A DNA stretch of 64,000 nucleotides from Sphingopyxis sp. USTB-05 (GCF_023822045.1 NZ_CP084712.1:1860001-1924000); one strand, 5' to 3'; positions 18,573 through 27,251 are shown, numbered from the stretch's first letter. A program made the numbers and translations. Notes: generated by a model not told the origin, from the sequence alone.

Positions 18573-19073
18573 GTGTCCGATAAAAATCAGAATCTCCAGG
18601 ATATTTTCCTAAACGCCCTTCGCAAGAGCAAGACGCCGGTGACGATGTTCCTGGTCAAGGGTGTCAAGCTGCAGGGCATCATCACCTGGTTCGACAACTT
18701 CTCGTTGCTTCTTCGCCGTGATGGGCAATCACAGCTAGTTTACAAGCATGCGATCTCGACGGTGATGCCGTCGCACGACTTCGACCTCTCGCTGCTTGGT
18801 GACAGTCTGCGCGACGCACCAGCAAGCAAGGGCAAGGCGCTGCAGGACGTGTTCCTGAACGCGGTCCGTCGTTCCGACGAGTCGGTGACGATGTTCCTTG
18901 TCAACGGCGTCATGTTGCAGGGCGATATCGTCGCTTTCGACCTGTTCTGTATGTTGCTCGAGCGCGAGCGGCAGGTCCAGCTTGTCTACAAGCACGCGAT
19001 TTCGACTGTCCAGCCGAACGGGCCGATCAACCTGACCGACAGCGAGCCGGACGCAGAAGCGGATAACGCCTGA
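18573..19073 (+). CDS. hfq: Hfq with two tandem Sm-like domains
   Basis: RNA chaperone for sRNA-mRNA pairing, here 166 residues instead of the usual 75-100. Two full Hfq domains are present. Repeat 1 spans about 8-66 ([35 protein letters not shown] at 57-62). Repeat 2 spans about 89-148 ([35 protein letters not shown] at 139-144). The linker is about 22 residues and the tail is acidic. The start is GTG at 18573, set by AGGAGG at 18562-18567; the ATG two bases earlier is out of frame. Three copies would make a pseudo-hexameric ring. Located between ntrX and hflX as in other alphaproteobacteria. Confidence 0.96.
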   Translation: MSDKNQNLQDIFLNALRKSKTPVTMFLVKGVKLQGIITWFDNFSLLLRRDGQSQLVYKHAISTVMPSHDFDLSLLGDSLRDAPASKGKALQDVFLNAVRRSDESVTMFLVNGVMLQGDIVAFDLFCMLLERERQVQLVYKHAISTVQPNGPINLTDSEPDAEADNA

Positions 19074-19132
19074 TCGACCCGATAATCGACAATGAAGACG
19101 AGGTAACGCGCGGCGCCGCCGCGCTTATCGTC

Positions 19133-20422
19133 GTGCCCGAATGGCATAGCCAGCGCCTCGCGCGGGACTTAGACGCGCGCGCCGAGGAGGCGAGGGGGCT
19201 TGCGCTTGCGATCGGGCTAGACGTCGTTGCGGTCCACACGCTCCGGTTACGGCAGACGCGCGCTGCGACGTTGTTGGGTGTCGGGCAAATCGAAGCGATC
19301 GCGCCCGACATCGCGGCAAAGGGTGTTCAACTGGTCGTCGTCGATGCGGCGCTCAGCCCGATCCAGCAGCGCAACCTTGAAACCGCATTCGGCACCAAGG
19401 TAATCGACCGGACGGGCCTGATCCTCGAAATTTTCGGCGAACGAGCCGCGACAGCCGAAGGGCGGTTACAGGTCGAACTCGCACATCTCGACTATCAGGC
19501 GGGGCGGCTGGTGCGCAGTTGGACCCACCTTGAGCGCCAGCGCGGTGGCTTTGGCTTCCTCGGCGGCCCCGGCGAAACACAGATTGAGGCTGACCGGCGG
19601 ATGATCCGCAACCGGATGGCCCGCATCCGCCGCAGCCTCGAAGACGCGCGGCGCACGCGGCAGTTGCAGCGGTCGAAACGCCAGCGCGCGCCATGGCCCG
19701 TGGTTGCGCTCGTAGGCTACACCAATGCCGGGAAGTCCACCTTTTTCAATCGGTTGACGGGAAGTGACGTCATGGCGGAAGATATGCTTTTCGCCACGCT
19801 CGACCCAACGATGCGCGAAATCCGGCTCCCCGGAATCGACAAGGCGATCCTGTCGGACACCGTGGGTTTTGTCTCCGACCTGCCTACCGAACTGGTCGCG
19901 GCGTTCCGCGCGACGCTGGAGGAAGTCACAACCGCCGATCTGATCGTACACGTCCGCGACATTGTCCATCCCGACAGCGACGCCCAATATGACGATGTGC
20001 GCGCCATATTGGAATCGCTGGGTGTCAATGGACCACAGGACGACGGGGAGGGCGATGCGCCACCGGCGATCCAACAAATCGAAATCTGGAACAAGATCGA
20101 CACGGCCGATGACGAAAGCCGCGCGGCTATCGAGGATATGGCAGCGCGTCGCCCCGATGTCGCCGTGATCTCCGCGGCAACGGGCGAGGGCGTCGAAGCT
20201 GCGCGGACACTGATGGCGTCACAATTGACTGCACTGCACAAGGTTCAGCGCATTTACCTGAGCTATAGCCAGGGTGAAGCGGCGGCGTGGCTTCATGCGC
20301 GAGGCGAAGTGCTGGCCGATGAGCCTGAGGCTGAAGGCCATATTCTCACCGTACGCCTCGATCCCGCCGACAGCGCACGCTTCGAACGGCTTTGGCCGAC
20401 TACGGACGCTCCGACGCCTTAA
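19133..20422 (+). CDS. hflX: GTPase HflX (true N-terminus probably further upstream)
   Basis: Ribosome-associated GTPase that splits stalled 70S ribosomes; 429 residues from the GTG at 19133. Signatures are the HflX N-domain (TLRLRQTRAATLLGVGQIE), GGPGETQIEADRR, the G1 loop GYTNAGKSTFFN, DTVGFVSDLP (G3), NKID (G4) and the C-terminal YSQGEAAAWLHARGE. The reading frame stays open back to 19067, and the segment just upstream (TRGAAALIVVPEW) looks like normal HflX N-terminus, but contains no ATG, GTG or TTG. A CTG at 19070 overlapping the hfq stop (CTGA) is a candidate start. The 3' end overlaps mazG on the other strand by 23 bases. Confidence 0.93.
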   Translation: MPEWHSQRLARDLDARAEEARGLALAIGLDVVAVHTLRLRQTRAATLLGVGQIEAIAPDIAAKGVQLVVVDAALSPIQQRNLETAFGTKVIDRTGLILEIFGERAATAEGRLQVELAHLDYQAGRLVRSWTHLERQRGGFGFLGGPGETQIEADRRMIRNRMARIRRSLEDARRTRQLQRSKRQRAPWPVVALVGYTNAGKSTFFNRLTGSDVMAEDMLFATLDPTMREIRLPGIDKAILSDTVGFVSDLPTELVAAFRATLEEVTTADLIVHVRDIVHPDSDAQYDDVRAILESLGVNGPQDDGEGDAPPAIQQIEIWNKIDTADDESRAAIEDMAARRPDVAVISAATGEGVEAARTLMASQLTALHKVQRIYLSYSQGEAAAWLHARGEVLADEPEAEGHILTVRLDPADSARFERLWPTTDAPTP

Positions 20423-21173
20423 CGGCCAACCAATGGCTTTCCTGTACGTCGAGCGACAGGCCCGACAGGCTGCCGCCGGCGCGATCTTCCATGGCGGCAA
20501 AGCGCCGCGCGAACTTGCCATTGGCGTCGCGCAGAGCTCCTTCTGCGTCGACGCCAAGGTGTCGGGCATAGTTGACCACCGCTAACAACAGGTCGCCGAT
20601 CTCCTCATGCTGCTCGGCCTCGCTGGTCGCAGCCGCGACCTCGGCGAGTTCCTCGACAATCTTGGCGCGCGGGCCTTCGATGTCGGGCCAATCGAACCCG
20701 ACACGCGCCGCACGGTCTTGCAGCTTTTGTGCGCGAAGTAATGCGGGCAACGACTGCGCAACGCCGGCAAGCGCGCTTGCCGGACCGTCGGTGGCGCGTT
20801 CGGCCGCCTTGATCTGCTCCCACTGCTGGCGGACGTCGTCAGTCTTTCTGTCACCGAAGATATGAGGATGGCGGCGCTCCATCTTGTCGCTGATCGCGTT
20901 GGCGACATCGTCGAAACCGAACAAGCCGTTGTCGGTGGCAATCTGGCTGTGAAAAACCACCTGGAGCAACAGGTCGCCAAGCTCATCGCAGATGGCTACG
21001 GGATCGCCGCCGGCAATGGCGTCGGCGACCTCATAAGCTTCTTCGATCGTGTACGGTGCGATGGTCGAAAAATTCTGCGCCAGATCCCATTCACAGCCGC
21101 CGTCGGGATTGCGGAGCTGGCGCATGATCGCAAGCAGGCGATTGATGGGGGACTGGGCTACGGTTTCGGCCAT
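20400..21173 (-). CDS. mazG: Nucleoside triphosphate pyrophosphohydrolase MazG
   Basis: A 257-residue all-alpha NTP pyrophosphatase that hydrolyses NTPs to NMP and PPi as a housecleaning and stringent-response factor. The family opening RLLAIMRQLRNPDGGCEWD and the metal motif TIEEAYEVADAI followed by DELGDLLLQVVFHSQIA are intact; a second, more diverged MazG-like half follows (IVEELAEVAAAT, EIGDLLLAVVNYARHLGVD). Full two-domain length. It is the last gene of the minus-strand run, with its own AT-rich upstream region. Confidence 0.95.
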   Translation of the reverse strand: MAETVAQSPINRLLAIMRQLRNPDGGCEWDLAQNFSTIAPYTIEEAYEVADAIAGGDPVAICDELGDLLLQVVFHSQIATDNGLFGFDDVANAISDKMERRHPHIFGDRKTDDVRQQWEQIKAAERATDGPASALAGVAQSLPALLRAQKLQDRAARVGFDWPDIEGPRAKIVEELAEVAAATSEAEQHEEIGDLLLAVVNYARHLGVDAEGALRDANGKFARRFAAMEDRAGGSLSGLSLDVQESHWLAVKASERP

Positions 21174-21184
21174 GAAATTATCCG

Positions 21185-21198
21185 ATAATATATATTAT
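21185..21198. promoter_or_regulatory. 14-bp perfect AT-only palindrome upstream of mazG
   Basis: ATAATATATATTAT reads the same on both strands and contains no G or C, in DNA that is mostly about two-thirds GC. It lies 12-25 bases before the mazG start codon (21173, minus strand), where it would overlap a -10 element or act as an operator. No matching regulator is visible nearby. Confidence 0.45.
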
Positions 21199-21238
21199 GT
21201 TAAATATAAGAATGTACGGGGAGAAAGTGCCCCTCTCG

Positions 21239-21415
21239 CTATGTTACAGCCTGCCATGTCCGGATAACCAGAAACACCAGTCCGAAAATCGCCACCCACG
21301 CCAGCGCCATCTTGATCCAGTCGGCCATCGGCAGCCGCCGCGCCAGCAGCGAACTGAGCACCAGCGTGAATGCGCCGGCAAACCACAGGATTTGAACAGT
21401 CGTGTCGCCGTTCAT
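21239..21415 (-). CDS. 58-residue membrane protein of unknown function
   Basis: A short ORF: residues 7-24 (VQILWFAGAFTLVLSSLL) and 36-52 (ALAWVAIFGLVFLVIRT) form two hydrophobic helices joined by ARRLPMADWIKM. The ATG overlaps the stop codon of the metallo-hydrolase gene (ATGA), so it is translationally coupled to it, and GGAGG lies about 7 bases upstream of the start. Both features argue for a real gene. I recognise no family; small two-helix proteins like this are often accessory subunits. Confidence 0.75.
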   Translation of the reverse strand: MNGDTTVQILWFAGAFTLVLSSLLARRLPMADWIKMALAWVAIFGLVFLVIRTWQAVT

Positions 21416-22176
21416 AGCTGCACCTCCAACCCGTCATATCCAGGCTCGACGCCTGGCGGCAATTCCGCCGCAAGGTCGTCATAATCCATCGTATTGTCCA
21501 TATGCGTAATGATCGCGCGCGGATTGCCGACTTTGCCCAGACCCTCAAGCGTCATTGCCAAATGTGGGTGCGTTGGATGCGGATAACGGCGCAGCGCGTC
21601 GATGACGAAGAGGTCGACGCCTTGGAAAAATTCGACCATCTCATCAGTAAACTTAGAAAAATCAGTGGCATAGGCGATCTTGTGGGCGCCATCGCTAAAG
21701 ATCAGGCCCGTAGCCTTGATCGGGCCGTGCGGCATTTCGATCGCGGATACTTCGATGGGGCCGATCGACTGATGATCGTGAAGATCGATTGGATCGACCG
21801 ATGCCGGATAGCCGGCGTTGCCCGCAAAGGCATAGGTAAAACGCCATTTCAGGATGTCGAGTACATGATCGCGCGCATAGACCGGTACTGCGGAGCGCCG
21901 GAGATGCATGACTTGTCGAAGATCGTCGAGACCGTGCGTATGGTCGGCGTGCTCATGCGTCCAGATCACGGCATCGATCTCGCCGACGCCCGCGTCTAGC
22001 AGTTGCAACCGCATATCAGGACTGGTGTCGACGAGGATACGAAAACCGCCCAGCGAGACCATGATTGAGGCGCGGCTACGCAGGTTTCGGGGATTGTCGG
22101 GGTCACACGCACCCCAGTCGTTACCGATCCGCGGAACGCCCGAGGAGGTACCGCTGCCAAGGATCCTTAGCTTCAT
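21412..22176 (-). CDS. MBL-fold metallo-hydrolase, PhnP-like
   Basis: A 254-residue metallo-beta-lactamase-fold enzyme. It opens with LRILGSGTSSGVPRIG and has the binuclear metal motif WTHEHADHTHGLDDLR, a later metal Asp in YATDFSKF and a final His in IITHMDNTMDYDD. GSGTSSGVP and the spacing fit the phosphoribosyl 1,2-cyclic phosphodiesterase (PhnP)/tRNase Z-like branch. There are no phosphonate genes here, so the substrate is open. It lies 13 bases after tatD and overlaps the 58-residue gene by 4 bases. Confidence 0.9.
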   Translation of the reverse strand: MKLRILGSGTSSGVPRIGNDWGACDPDNPRNLRSRASIMVSLGGFRILVDTSPDMRLQLLDAGVGEIDAVIWTHEHADHTHGLDDLRQVMHLRRSAVPVYARDHVLDILKWRFTYAFAGNAGYPASVDPIDLHDHQSIGPIEVSAIEMPHGPIKATGLIFSDGAHKIAYATDFSKFTDEMVEFFQGVDLFVIDALRRYPHPTHPHLAMTLEGLGKVGNPRAIITHMDNTMDYDDLAAELPPGVEPGYDGLEVQL

Positions 22177-22189
22177 GAAGCGCGCGACG

Positions 22190-22966
22190 TCATGCTACCG
22201 CCTTATTGAAAAGCGAATAGAAATTGGCGCTCGTCGCCGATGCAAGCGCGTCGGGATCTTCGTCGCGAAGCGTTGACAGAAACGCGAGAGTATCGGCGAC
22301 AAAAGCCGGCTCACCGGCCTTGCCGCGATGCGGGACGGGGGCAAGGAAGGGGGAATCGGTTTCGATCAGCAGCCGGTCCTGCGGCAGCCATTTGGCTGTC
22401 GACTGGAGATCGGCGGCGTTCTTGAACGTCACTATGCCCGAGATCGAGATAAAGAACCCAAGGTCGAGCGCCTGCCGCGCGAAATCATCACTGGCGGTGA
22501 AGCAGTGGATCACGCCTGGGAAGGTAGCCCTGTCCATCTCTTCGCCGAGCAAGGCCAGAGTATCAGCTTCGGCATCGCGCGTGTGAACGATGATCGGCAG
22601 GCCGGTTTGTTGCGACGCGTGAATATGACGGCGGAAGCTATCCTGCTGCCGCATGCGGTCGCTCTTGTCGTAATAGTAATCGAGCCCGGTTTCGCCGATC
22701 CCGATCACTCGCTGATGCCTCGCGCGTTCGACAAGCTTGGCGGTATCGACGTCGGGGTGGTGGTCCGCATCATGCGGATGGATGCCGACACTGGCCCAGA
22801 CGTCGGCGTTCGCTTCGGCGACGGCAAGAACATCGTCCCATTCGCTTTCGCGCGTCGCGATGTTGAGCATGGCGGTGACGCCGCGCGCACGGGCGCGTTC
22901 GAGCACTTCATCCTGCTGTTCGGCGAGGCCCTTATAGTTGAGGTGGCAGTGCGAATCGACGAGCAT
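22190..22966 (-). CDS. tatD: TatD-family metal-dependent hydrolase (DNase)
   Basis: A 258-residue TIM-barrel hydrolase of the TatD/YcfH type. Metal ligands appear in VDSHCHLNY (residues 3-11), IGETGLDYYYDKS, PIIVHTRDA, VIHCFTAS and LIETDSPFLAP. Members are 3'-5' DNA/RNA exonucleases or D-aminoacyl-tRNA deacylases. YcfH-like genes are often next to metG, holB and tmk, as here. Its ATG follows the metG stop codon with no gap, so it is translationally coupled to metG. Confidence 0.93.
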   Translation of the reverse strand: MLVDSHCHLNYKGLAEQQDEVLERARARGVTAMLNIATRESEWDDVLAVAEANADVWASVGIHPHDADHHPDVDTAKLVERARHQRVIGIGETGLDYYYDKSDRMRQQDSFRRHIHASQQTGLPIIVHTRDAEADTLALLGEEMDRATFPGVIHCFTASDDFARQALDLGFFISISGIVTFKNAADLQSTAKWLPQDRLLIETDSPFLAPVPHRGKAGEPAFVADTLAFLSTLRDEDPDALASATSANFYSLFNKAVA

Positions 22967-24556
22967 TCAGGCCTCCCCTTCCCCCCCATTGTCCTCGGCT
23001 GGCAGTTCCAGGCGTGGGAAGATCGGTACGGGCTGACCGACCACAAAGCCGCTGGCAACGAGCTTCGCGAACCAGTCGTTGTCTGCCAGCGCGTCAAAAT
23101 CGCGCGCGTCGTCGGCAATGCCCATCTGGTCGAGTAATGCGTCGGCGGCCGCCGGTACGACGGGCCGGATGGCGATCGCGAGCGTCCGCACCGCTTGAAA
23201 CAAGGTCATCAGCACGGCGCGCATGCGTTCGGGGTCGGTTTTACGCAGCGCCCAGGGGGCCTGCGTATCGACATATTGGTTGCAGGCGAACACCGCGCGG
23301 ATCCAGTCCTCGATACCTACCGAGAAAGCGAGTTGCTCGAATTCGCGCGGCAAGCGGATCGCCGCCATTTCGGCGAGATCTGTGAGCAGGTCGACGTCAT
23401 CCTGCGCCGGTGAATAGTCGGCCGAAATCTTGCCGTCCAAATTCTTGAAAATCATCGACAAGCTGCGCTGTGCAAGATTTCCGAAGCTGTTCGCGAGGTC
23501 GGCGTTCGCGGTGCGCACGATCGCCTCGGCCGAATAAGTACCATCCTGTCCGAAGCTGACTTCGCGGAGCAGGTAATAGCGCAGCGCGTCGACGCCGAAC
23601 TGATCGGCAAGCACCATAGGATCGACCACATTGCCGAGCGATTTCGACATTTTCTCGCCGCGGTTGAGCAGAAAGCCGTGGCCGAACACCTGTTTCGGCA
23701 GCGGCAGGTTCGCGCTCATCAGGAAGGCCGGCCAGTAAACCGTATGAAAACGAACGATATCTTTGCCGATCATATGGATATTCGCCGGCCAGAACTTGCT
23801 GAAATCACTGGCGGGGTTCGGGTAGCCCAATCCTGACAAATAGGTGGTCAGCGCGTCGACCCACACATACATCACGTGCCCCGGTGAACCCGGCACCGGC
23901 ACGCCCCAGTCGAAGCTGGTGCGCGAGACGCTGAGGTCCTTGAGACCGCCTTCGACGAAGCGCATGACCTCGTTGCGACGGCTTTCGGGGCGGATGAAAT
24001 CGGGTTGCTCGTTGTAGAGCGCGAGTAGTTTGTCCTGATATTTGGACAGACGGAAGAACCAGCTTTCCTCGACGGTCCATTCGACCGGCGTACCTTGCGG
24101 CGATAGGCGAACGCCCCCTTCCCCGTCGACCAGTTCGCTTTCGTCGTAAAAAGCCTCATCGCGGACCGAGTACCAGCCCTCATAACGGTCGAGATAGAGG
24201 TCGCCGTTCGCCTCCATCGCGCGCCAGATCGCCTGCGACGCTTCATGGTGAGCGGCATCCGACGTACGCATGAAATTGTCATAGCTGATATTCAGCCTGG
24301 CATACATCTCACGGAAATATCCCGACATTTCGTCGGCGAGATCGATCGTAGCGCGGCCTTGGTCACGCGCGGTCTGGAACATCTTAAGCCCATGTTCGTC
24401 GGTCCCGGTGATTAGCCGCACGTCGCGGCCGCGCGCGCGCTGGAAGCGGGCCATGACGTCGGTCGCGATTGCTTCATAAGCGTGACCGATATGCGGGCGG
24501 CCATTGGGGTAGCTGATCGCAGTGGTGATATAGAAGGGGTCTTTGTTTTCGGACAT
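22967..24556 (-). CDS. metG: Methionyl-tRNA synthetase
   Basis: Class I synthetase charging tRNA-Met; 529 residues. The HIGH motif is in YPNGRPHIGHAYEA (about residues 14-27) and the KMSKS loop in LNRGEKMSKSLGN (about 297-309). The form is short: no CsaA/Trbp111-like C-terminal appendage, typical of alphaproteobacteria. A separate CsaA-like protein is encoded at 62563-62934. It is 38 bases after holB and directly abuts tatD. Confidence 0.97.
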   Translation of the reverse strand: MSENKDPFYITTAISYPNGRPHIGHAYEAIATDVMARFQRARGRDVRLITGTDEHGLKMFQTARDQGRATIDLADEMSGYFREMYARLNISYDNFMRTSDAAHHEASQAIWRAMEANGDLYLDRYEGWYSVRDEAFYDESELVDGEGGVRLSPQGTPVEWTVEESWFFRLSKYQDKLLALYNEQPDFIRPESRRNEVMRFVEGGLKDLSVSRTSFDWGVPVPGSPGHVMYVWVDALTTYLSGLGYPNPASDFSKFWPANIHMIGKDIVRFHTVYWPAFLMSANLPLPKQVFGHGFLLNRGEKMSKSLGNVVDPMVLADQFGVDALRYYLLREVSFGQDGTYSAEAIVRTANADLANSFGNLAQRSLSMIFKNLDGKISADYSPAQDDVDLLTDLAEMAAIRLPREFEQLAFSVGIEDWIRAVFACNQYVDTQAPWALRKTDPERMRAVLMTLFQAVRTLAIAIRPVVPAAADALLDQMGIADDARDFDALADNDWFAKLVASGFVVGQPVPIFPRLELPAEDNGGEGEA

Positions 24557-24594
24557 GCGCGCGCCTTAGCCGCTGGGGCGCGCGAGGGAAAGCG

Positions 24595-25584
24595 TCAGCG
24601 TGTCGTCTGCCCTGTCCTTGGCGCCAATTCGGCGAGGCAGTTACCTATTTCGAACCCCACCATCGCACCGTCGTAGGAACCTCGGATCGCATCACGGACC
24701 GTGCGCTGGACGCGGTCCCATTGGGCGAGAACGGGCGCGATCTCCGCAACCGGACGGTCGCGTGCGAGGCGCGCCAGCAGCCCCGGAACAATGTCGATCA
24801 CCAGTTCGAGCCGGGCGCGATTGCTTGTCCCGCCAACTTCGCGAGCGAGCGCCTCACGCAACCGGTTCTCGGGATCGCCGCTCGCCGCAATCGCAAGCAG
24901 CTTTTTTTCCATCGCCGCGACATCGCTGTCGATCAGCGCGAGCGCCTTGCCCGGCACACCGCCCGAAGCGGCAACGATCGCGCGTACTTCGGCGATTTCG
25001 AGCATCGGGCGCAACTCGCCCAGCCACGCTGTCATGACGTCACGATCAACCGGCTGAAAACGTAGCATTCTGCAGCGCGACCTTATGGTCGGCAACAAGC
25101 GTCCAGGTGAATGGCTGACGAGCAGGAACAGCGTCTTTGCCGGCGGTTCCTCGAGCGTCTTTAGCAATGCGTTGGCGCCGTCGGTTTCCAGATCGTCGAC
25201 CGCATCGACGATGATCACGCGCCACTCGCCGAGCGACAGAGACAGATGAAGGCGGCGGATCATCTGCCGCACCTGCTCGATCGTGATGTTGCGAGCGAGC
25301 TCCTTCGCCTTGTCCTTGGGCTGGCGTGCGAGACGGAGGATTTCGGGGTGGTTTCCGGCGTCGACAAGCCGGGCCGCGGCATCGTCGCCGTGGTCGTCGA
25401 GGGTCACCGATTGTCCGTCGCCGCCGCGTCCGTGGGTGACGAGAAAGCGTGCTACACGTTCGGCAAAGGCGCCCTTCCCCATCCCCTGCGGCCCGGCCAG
25501 AAGCCAGGCGTGGTGAAGACGTCCGCCTTGCCAGGCCTCGACAAAGGCCTTTTCGGCGTCCTGATGGCCGATCATGGCAGCCAT
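24595..25584 (-). CDS. holB: DNA polymerase III delta-prime subunit
   Basis: A 329-residue clamp-loader subunit. The AAA+ core is visible: HHAWLLAGPQGMGKGAFAERVARFL (P-loop region, last position Gly where active ATPases have Thr/Ser), VDDLETDGANALLKTLEEPPAKTLFLLVSHSP and the SRC motif TIRSRCRMLRF. Alphaproteobacterial delta-prime proteins do not need ATPase activity. The N-terminus overlaps the tmk stop by 13 bases, and holB-tmk pairing is a common arrangement. Confidence 0.94.
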   Translation of the reverse strand: MAAMIGHQDAEKAFVEAWQGGRLHHAWLLAGPQGMGKGAFAERVARFLVTHGRGGDGQSVTLDDHGDDAAARLVDAGNHPEILRLARQPKDKAKELARNITIEQVRQMIRRLHLSLSLGEWRVIIVDAVDDLETDGANALLKTLEEPPAKTLFLLVSHSPGRLLPTIRSRCRMLRFQPVDRDVMTAWLGELRPMLEIAEVRAIVAASGGVPGKALALIDSDVAAMEKKLLAIAASGDPENRLREALAREVGGTSNRARLELVIDIVPGLLARLARDRPVAEIAPVLAQWDRVQRTVRDAIRGSYDGAMVGFEIGNCLAELAPRTGQTTR

Positions 25585-26195
25585 TCCGCAAGCTCAGCGA
25601 GGATCGCCGCAGTCACCCGTTCAGCGGGAGCGTCGGCACCGACGATCCGCCAGCGAGCAGGCTCCGCCTCCGCCATTTCGACAAAACGTGCCGCGAGCCG
25701 CGCCTGATAGTCCGCAGGCTTATTGCCCATGCGGTCGCTGCCGCCACGTTCGGTCAGCCGCCGCGCCGCCTCGTCGGCACTGACGGTGAGCAGAAAGGTC
25801 CGGTCGGGCAACAAGCCCATCGAACCGAAGCCGTGAAGCGTCAGGAGGTCGGCGTCGGTGATGCCGCCGCCGCCGCCCTGATAGGCGCGGCTCGAATCGA
25901 CGAAGCGGTCGCAGAGCACCCACGCGCCGCGATCAAGCGCCGGGCGGATCGTGCGTGCGACATGGTCGGCGCGCGCCGCGGCAAAAAGCAATGCCTCGCT
26001 CCGAGCGTCCCAGCGATCGTCGCTTCCCTCCATGAGCAGCGTGCGGATCGCTTCGGCGCCCATGCTACCGCCAGGTTCGCGCGTCGCGACTGTCTCGATA
26101 CCAAGCGCCTCGAGCGCGGCAGCAAGTGCGCGAATTTGCGTCGATTTACCGACCCCTTCGCCGCCCTCAAGCGTTATAAAACGACCGCGCGTCAT
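25572..26195 (-). CDS. tmk: Thymidylate kinase
   Basis: A 207-residue P-loop kinase phosphorylating dTMP to dTDP. The P-loop is FITLEGGEGVGKSTQ (residues 6-20), the nucleoside-binding TREPGGS and the DR(F/Y) motif in VLCDRFVDSSRAYQGGGGG are intact, and the LID region EAARRLTERGGSDRM follows. It overlaps holB by 13 bases. Upstream, 75 bases separate it from the D,D-carboxypeptidase gene. Confidence 0.96.
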   Translation of the reverse strand: MTRGRFITLEGGEGVGKSTQIRALAAALEALGIETVATREPGGSMGAEAIRTLLMEGSDDRWDARSEALLFAAARADHVARTIRPALDRGAWVLCDRFVDSSRAYQGGGGGITDADLLTLHGFGSMGLLPDRTFLLTVSADEAARRLTERGGSDRMGNKPADYQARLAARFVEMAEAEPARWRIVGADAPAERVTAAILAELAEWLP

Positions 26196-26270
26196 GTCGC
26201 TAACCCAAAGAGCTGGTGGATGGGATGCTGCCCGTGCATCGGTCGGCGGTAGCCCGCCTTGGGACCTTTG

Positions 26271-27242
26271 TCATCTGCGCGTAGCGGCTGCCCGGTCTTT
26301 CGACGCAGCGGAGCGCCGGTCCTGTACAGTTGTCCCGGCGCCGCCATCGGCAAAACCCCAGCTCATCAGCCGCTCGGCCTCGTCGCGGCGCGCTTTTTCG
26401 GTTGGCATGCCGGCAACAATCATGATCAGCCGACGCCCATCGCGCTTTGCCGAGCCGAGGAAACAATAGCCCGCCTCCGACGTATGTCCTGTCTTCAGGC
26501 CATCGGCCCCCGCGAAGCGGCCGAGGATCGGATTGCGGTTCGCCTGGATGATCGGTTTTCCTTCCGGCGAGGTGCCATGCCGGAACTTCGGAATCGAAAA
26601 ATAGCGCGCATAGTCGCCCGGATGGTCGCGGATCAGCCGCTCGGCGAGCAGGACCATATCGCCTGCGCTGACTTTGGTCACTCCGCCGTCAGGCCAACCG
26701 CTCGGCGTTCCGAAATTACTCGACGACATACCAATTCGCGTCGCTATCCCATTCATTCTTTTGACGAAAGCGGCCTCGCTGCCGTCGATGCCGACCGCGA
26801 GAACCGCTGCGGCGTCGTTCCCCGAAACGGTGATCAATCCTTTGAGCAAATCGTCAACCGAGACCTTTTCGCCCGCGCTCAGAAACATGCTCGAACTGCG
26901 GCTCCGCGCGCTCCATGTCTTCCATGTCGCCTCTTCGACAGTCAGAAGCTTGTCGCGCGACAATTGGCCTCGTTTGACGAGGTCGAGGACGACATAGGCC
27001 GTCATCACCTTCGCCATAGACGCCGGAGCAAAGCGCTTGTCGGCGCCGCGGGAAAACAGCACTTTTCCCGTATCGAGATCCTTGAGCATCACGATCGGGG
27101 CCTGCGTAACATAGGCCGCAGGTGCCGCCGGCGCGCTCTTTGGGCGAACGTCTTCGGCTGCTGCCGCCGGAAGGTTCAAGATTAGCGCAAGCAGGCCCAG
27201 CGAGGCTGCGATGCCTCTCAAAACGGTGGTCGGCCTGCCCAT
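26271..27242 (-). CDS. D-alanyl-D-alanine carboxypeptidase (DacA/DacC type, PBP5-like)
   Basis: A periplasmic penicillin-binding peptidase trimming the terminal D-Ala of peptidoglycan stem peptides. Signal peptide: hydrophobic 13-24 with NLPAAAA cleavage region. Catalytic motifs are SMAK (residues 75-78, nucleophile Ser75), SGND in TVSGNDAAAVLA and KTG in GLKTGHTSEAG. The 323-residue length lacks the large PBP5 C-terminal beta domain, so only the peptidase core is present. It is 9 bases after rlpA; the two and mltB form a cell-wall group. Confidence 0.94.
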   Translation of the reverse strand: MGRPTTVLRGIAASLGLLALILNLPAAAAEDVRPKSAPAAPAAYVTQAPIVMLKDLDTGKVLFSRGADKRFAPASMAKVMTAYVVLDLVKRGQLSRDKLLTVEEATWKTWSARSRSSSMFLSAGEKVSVDDLLKGLITVSGNDAAAVLAVGIDGSEAAFVKRMNGIATRIGMSSSNFGTPSGWPDGGVTKVSAGDMVLLAERLIRDHPGDYARYFSIPKFRHGTSPEGKPIIQANRNPILGRFAGADGLKTGHTSEAGYCFLGSAKRDGRRLIMIVAGMPTEKARRDEAERLMSWGFADGGAGTTVQDRRSAASKDRAAATRR

Positions 27243-27251
27243 ACCTGCCCG

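Noticed and set aside
18571..18575. ATG at 18571 as the hfq start
   Set aside because: It is out of frame with the Hfq domains; the in-frame GTG at 18573 follows the same AGGAGG.
24595..25584. holB called as ATP-active clamp-loader because of its P-loop-like sequence
   Set aside because: The P-loop ends in Gly (GMGKG) instead of Thr/Ser; delta-prime subunits do not need ATP hydrolysis.
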